Shown here: in pieces, positions 61,307-64,000 of the stretch
How the letters are laid out: every line of letters starts with the position of its first letter
How positions within the stretch are numbered: the first letter of the stretch is position 1
Source of the DNA: an uncultured Bacilli bacterium
GTDB taxonomy: Bacteria > Bacillota_I > Bacilli_A > RF39 > UBA660
Length of the DNA stretch: 64,000 bases
Reading direction: 5' to 3'
Assembly: GCA_934177995.1 (NCBI GenBank)
Contig: CAKPPW010000002.1
Coordinates: forward strand, 18,831-82,830
The notes under the pieces: generated by a model
What the model saw: the letters and a program-made list of their open reading frames with translations, nothing else
Databases searched by the model: none
What the model was told of the DNA's origin: nothing
Made by a program: the position numbers and the translations under genes

Positions 61307-62041
61307 ATGAAAAAACTAAAAATTTTTTTGTTATTGATATTATTGTCTTCTTTAATATATTGTGTTTTTGAAATATACCAAATATATAAAGAAGAAAAAA
61401 ATACAGCAGATATAAAAGAAGAACTAATTGAATTAATTGATATTCCTGAAAATATAGAAGAGGAATCACCTTTTAGTGTAAACTTTTCAGAATTGCAAAA
61501 AATTAATCCTGATATTGTGGGTTGGATTTTAATTGATGGAACTCAAATCAACTATCCAATTGTTCAAGGAAAAGATAATTCGTATTACTTGAATCATTCT
61601 TATGATAAAAAATGGAGTGGCTTTGGTAGTATTTTTATGGATTATTCTTCATCAAAAAATTTTTCTGACTATAATACATTTATATATGGTCATCATACAA
61701 AAAACGGATCTATGTTTGGAGAAATATATAAATACATGAATAAGTCTTTTTATGAAGAGCATCCTACTTATATGCTATATACACCATCTGGAAATTATAT
61801 AGCAGAAATATTTAGTGCATATATAGATAATACGACATCAGAATCATACAATCAAAAATTTAATTCTATTGAAGAATATAAAAAATATATTGATATGATT
61901 AAAGAAAAAAGCAATTATAAAACGGAAGTAGATGTAAATGTAAAAGAAGATAAAATTATTACTTTATATTCTTGCTCACACGAATCGAATAGACAAAAGA
62001 CAGATAGATATTATATTCATGCAGTTTTAAGAAGCGTATAG
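61307..62041 (+). CDS. srtB: Class B sortase
   Basis: Transpeptidase that joins surface proteins to the cell wall. Start ATG 61307 behind AAAGGAAAG. Signal anchor about 4-24. Sortase fold about 60-244 with class B marks: NPDIVGWILIDGTQINYPIV, the catalytic His in FIYGHHTKNGSMFG, Cys in ITLYSCSHE (about 223) and Arg in KTDRYYIHAV (about 234). Its likely substrate is the SpaA-like protein with the VQTG end at 29391. Confidence 0.92.
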   Translation: MKKLKIFLLLILLSSLIYCVFEIYQIYKEEKNTADIKEELIELIDIPENIEEESPFSVNFSELQKINPDIVGWILIDGTQINYPIVQGKDNSYYLNHSYDKKWSGFGSIFMDYSSSKNFSDYNTFIYGHHTKNGSMFGEIYKYMNKSFYEEHPTYMLYTPSGNYIAEIFSAYIDNTTSESYNQKFNSIEEYKKYIDMIKEKSNYKTEVDVNVKEDKIITLYSCSHESNRQKTDRYYIHAVLRSV

Positions 62042-62067
62042 ACAACTTATTTTAGTTGTTTTTTTGT
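62042..62067. terminator. Rho-independent terminator after the sortase
   Basis: ACAACT/AGTTGT stem with loop TATTTT and seven T residues, right at the sortase stop. Confidence 0.7.
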
Positions 62068-62113
62068 TGGAGTAGTTTATGTAGTTCAAAGAAAGGATGA
62101 AAGGAAAAATTAT

Positions 62114-62356
62114 ATGAATGAAACAATGGTTTATACAGTAAGAGATGTAGCAGCAGTTTTACATTGTAGTCCAAATTATGTTTATACTTTAATAAAAAAA
62201 GGATACCTACCAGCCATAAAACTAGGTAGCACTAGAATATTAAAAAAAGCATTAGAACAATTTTTAAATGAAAACCAAGGAAAAGATTTATCAAATTTAG
62301 ATAGCATTAAACCTTTGTGTTTAGATGATTTGGAGAATGATCAATGGGACAAATAA
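62114..62356 (+). CDS. xis: Excisionase (helix-turn-helix, Xis-like)
   Basis: The front is a MerR-like excisionase domain (YTVRDVAAVLHCSPNYVYTL, IKKGYLPAIKLGSTRIL). Such small proteins bend att arms and turn the integrase toward excision. The C-terminal tail is acidic. It overlaps the integrase start by 13 bp, so both are made together. Confidence 0.88.
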   Translation: MNETMVYTVRDVAAVLHCSPNYVYTLIKKGYLPAIKLGSTRILKKALEQFLNENQGKDLSNLDSIKPLCLDDLENDQWDK

Positions 62357-63624
62357 AAATAGAAAAGAGGGGAAATGTATATCAGTATAGATTTGAAATA
62401 GCTTCACAAGGGGGAGTTAGAAAATTTATCAACAAGTCTGGTTTTAAAACTAAAGCTGAGGCTCAAGAAGCAGGAAGCATTGCACAAACAGAATATTTAA
62501 ATGCAGGAGTTCCGTTTAAAGAGAGTAAGTTGTCTTATAGTGATTATTTGAATTACTGGTTAGATAACTATTGTAAAAGCAATTTGAAATATAATACAAT
62601 TTGTAAATATAAAACTATAATTGATAAATATATAAGACCAAGATTAGGTATGTATAGATTATCTACTTTAACAAGCGTAAGATTAAATATGTTTATTACA
62701 GAAATATGCGATGAATATTCTTTTTCAAGATCATATTTTAGAAATATTTTAAAAGTAGTTAAGGGAACATTTAGGGATGCGTGTGATTTATACGGATTTA
62801 TTAAATATAATCCAGCCTTAACTTTAAGGTTACCTAGAATGGATATAACTAAATCAGATCCGAAACATTTATATACTCCTGAAGAGATAAATAAGATATT
62901 ATATAGATTTAGATATAACGATACTTTTACTTGCTCATTTTTAACATCATGTTTTACTGGAATGAGAACAGGAGAAGTATTTGCTTTAATATGGGAAGAT
63001 ATTGATTTAGAGAATGGAATTATTTATGTTAAGCACAGTGTATATGATAAAACCAAAGATGATAAAGGCAGATGGTATTTAGGAAGTACAAAAACGATAG
63101 CAGGAGAAAGAATAGTGTATATTAGCCCGACATTATTATTTGCATTAAAAAATTATAAGGAAAAACAGAAATTTTTAAAGGAAGCTTTGGGTAGCGAATA
63201 TACTTACTACTATTTAGAGGATGTAAAAAACAAATATGGAAAGGTAGTAGAACAAAGAATAGTAGAAAAGAATGATAATGATAGTGAGAAAGAAAATCTA
63301 AATCTAGTTTTTACTAAGACAAATGGAAAATATGTTGGGACAGATTTAGTTAGATATCCATTTGAAATAATTCATAAGGAACTAGGAATTGAAAAAGTTA
63401 GATTTTACGATTTAAGAGGTAGTTATGCAACAAAAATATTGAAGACTGGAGTAGAGATTAGAGATGTTGCAGATATGCTTGGTCACAAAAATATAGAAAC
63501 AACAGAAAACTATTATGTATCAAGTACATCAGATTCAAGAAAGGGAGCAACAGATGCTTTTGATCAAATGATGCAATCTGATCTTATTAAAGAAATATCA
63601 GAGTATCAAATTTTTGAATATTAG
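62344..63624 (+). CDS. int: Tyrosine recombinase/integrase 2 (Tn916-like)
   Basis: Same architecture as integrase 1: arm-binding domain (KRGNVYQYRFEIA, GGVRKFINKSGFKTK), core-binding domain, catalytic domain with Arg in TGMRTGEV, YDLRGSYAT (His replaced by Tyr), LGHK and the Tyr nucleophile in ENYYVSST (about 391). The pairing with an excisionase and the place 300 bp from attR are those of the working integrase in Tn1549-like elements. Confidence 0.93.
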   Translation: MGQIKIEKRGNVYQYRFEIASQGGVRKFINKSGFKTKAEAQEAGSIAQTEYLNAGVPFKESKLSYSDYLNYWLDNYCKSNLKYNTICKYKTIIDKYIRPRLGMYRLSTLTSVRLNMFITEICDEYSFSRSYFRNILKVVKGTFRDACDLYGFIKYNPALTLRLPRMDITKSDPKHLYTPEEINKILYRFRYNDTFTCSFLTSCFTGMRTGEVFALIWEDIDLENGIIYVKHSVYDKTKDDKGRWYLGSTKTIAGERIVYISPTLLFALKNYKEKQKFLKEALGSEYTYYYLEDVKNKYGKVVEQRIVEKNDNDSEKENLNLVFTKTNGKYVGTDLVRYPFEIIHKELGIEKVRFYDLRGSYATKILKTGVEIRDVADMLGHKNIETTENYYVSSTSDSRKGATDAFDQMMQSDLIKEISEYQIFEY

Positions 63625-63629
63625 AATAA

Positions 63630-63685
63630 AAGCAACATACTCAAAAATGCTATAACACGCATCTGGGTGTGTTGCTTATTTTTTT
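63630..63685. terminator. Rho-independent terminator after integrase 2
   Basis: AAGCAACA/TGTTGCTT outer stem with an inner ACAC/GTGT pair and a T-rich tail. The rest up to attR holds only arm sites; there is no gene. Confidence 0.7.
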
Positions 63686-63763
63686 GTTTTATAGTATAAT
63701 TTAGTCAGCAGTATATATTATTTATATACTCAAATTAATTAATCTTGAGAACGAATGGATACA

Positions 63764-63787
63764 TTGTGTGCATTTTGTGTTCATTGA
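63764..63787. repeat. Integrase arm-type repeats, right end
   Basis: TTGTGTGCATTTTGTGTTC (63764-63782) repeats the left arm at 3470, and TTTGTGTTCATTGA (63774-63787) is the exact inverse of 3546-3559. Confidence 0.55.
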
Positions 63788-63917
63788 GAAGAAAACACAT
63801 AGTAAAAATAGTACAAATAATACTATTTATACATAACCTTACCAGAACTATTCAGACCTTTAAAAACATATAATACAGATAGTTTTACATAGTACAAATA
63901 ATACTAGAAAAGGATGA

Positions 63918-63962
63918 ACTTGTGGGTCTGGTAAGAAATACAAGAACTGTTGTGGTAAATAG
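63918..63962 (+). pseudogene. Displaced 3' end of a SEC-C gene
   Basis: Codons 63921-63962 read CGSGKKYKNCCGK and stop (TAG). The frame is closed by a TGA a few codons earlier, so this is a remnant without a start. It is either the host gene's original end displaced by the ICE, or a tail carried by the ICE, depending on where in the 43-bp repeat crossover took place. Confidence 0.7.
63919..63961 (+). repeat. attR, right attachment site
   Basis: Matches attL (3345-3387) with eight or nine differences, mostly silent. TGTTGTGGTAAATA at 63948-63961 is identical to 3374-3387. The distance between the two copies is 60,574 bp. DNA after 63962 is the right chromosomal flank; too little is shown to call a gene. 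Confidence 0.8.
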
Positions 63963-64000
63963 CCCATAAAATAAAGGTTTGTGAGATTTTGAAAAGTTCA

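Larger units (their letters stand above)
3345..63961. mobile_element. Integrative and conjugative element, Tn1549-like, about 60.6 kb
   Basis: The element is bounded by imperfect 43-bp repeats at the 3' end of a SEC-C gene (attL 3345-3387, attR 63919-63961). Inside lie tyrosine integrases at both ends, an excisionase, a candidate oriT next to a relaxase, and a full Gram-positive type IV secretion set in the usual Tn1549 order: PcfB/DUF3801, VirD4, Maff2, TrbL, PrgI, VirB4, CHAP hydrolase. It also carries primase, SSB, ArdC, methylase and a class B sortase. All these gene classes look intact, so the element is probably mobile. Exact crossover bases are not known. Confidence 0.88.

Noticed and set aside
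3345..63961. A prophage, because of holin, endolysin-like and sigma/ArpU-like genes
   Set aside because: There are no capsid, portal, terminase or tail genes, while a full conjugation system is present.
1..64000. UGA=Trp code of mollicutes
   Set aside because: TGA ends real frames (dockerin fragment at 135, small gene at 7708), and Trp is written TGG in conserved positions.

Overview
The window is a low-G+C, Firmicutes-type sequence. It has A+T-rich codons, strong Shine-Dalgarno sequences, TGA used as a stop, and LPxTG-like and type IV secretion genes of Gram-positive design. The first 3.1 kb looks like host chromosome of a gut Bacilli/Clostridia-like anaerobe: the end of a dockerin-bearing protein, a membrane-anchored cohesin-like protein, a coiled-coil membrane protein and a phosphodiester glycosidase. 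I cannot name the species.

Almost everything else (about 3345 to 63961, 60,574 bp between matching att positions) is one integrative and conjugative element (ICE) of the broad Tn1549-like type. It sits in the 3' end of a SEC-C zinc-motif gene. The left copy of the motif end (CGSGKKYKQCCGK, stop at 3388) and the right copy (CGSGKKYKNCCGK, stop at 63962) are imperfect 43-bp repeats that differ mostly at silent positions. Short arm-type repeats lie just inside both ends. There are two related tyrosine integrases, one at each end; the right one has an excisionase.

Left to right inside the ICE: integrase 1, HTH replication-type protein and leftward repressor (3.6-6.2 kb); small regulatory genes, a MazF-like toxin, membrane protein, cold-shock protein, sigma-like regulator and CAP-domain protein (6.4-10.4 kb); a leftward secreted-protein/ABC-transporter operon (10.6-14.0 kb); an accessory region of secreted and membrane proteins with an M23/LysM cell-wall hydrolase, a TcdE-type holin, a sigma-like factor and a large cell-wall-directed protein without signal peptide (14.1-25.8 kb); two giant surface proteins (26.0-32.6 kb); DNA processing genes (methylase, primase; 33-39 kb); the type IV secretion core (PcfB-like, VirD4, Maff2, TrbL, PrgI, VirB4, CHAP hydrolase; 38.8-48 kb); a long run of small cytosolic genes including SSB, a HAD phosphatase and ArdC (48-57.5 kb); a candidate oriT, relaxosome proteins and relaxase (57.5-60.6 kb); then a class B sortase, excisionase and integrase 2.

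The control logic is partly visible. An 18-bp near-palindrome, AGTTTACTATCGTGAACT, lies at four positions just upstream of gene blocks (7088, 7207, 41993, 49746), and two diverged copies flank the repressor promoter (6293, 6336). This marks an element-wide regulon.

The best candidates for undescribed biology are: (1) the 16-22.5 kb holin, hydrolase, sigma and leaderless-cargo cassette, which has the parts of a holin-dependent (TcdE-like) protein export system and includes a decayed second cargo gene; (2) the hairpin hiding the Shine-Dalgarno of its sigma gene; (3) acidic C-terminal tails shared by many unrelated ICE cytosolic proteins but not by the transfer machine; and (4) a set of genes that seem to start at AUU or AUA.
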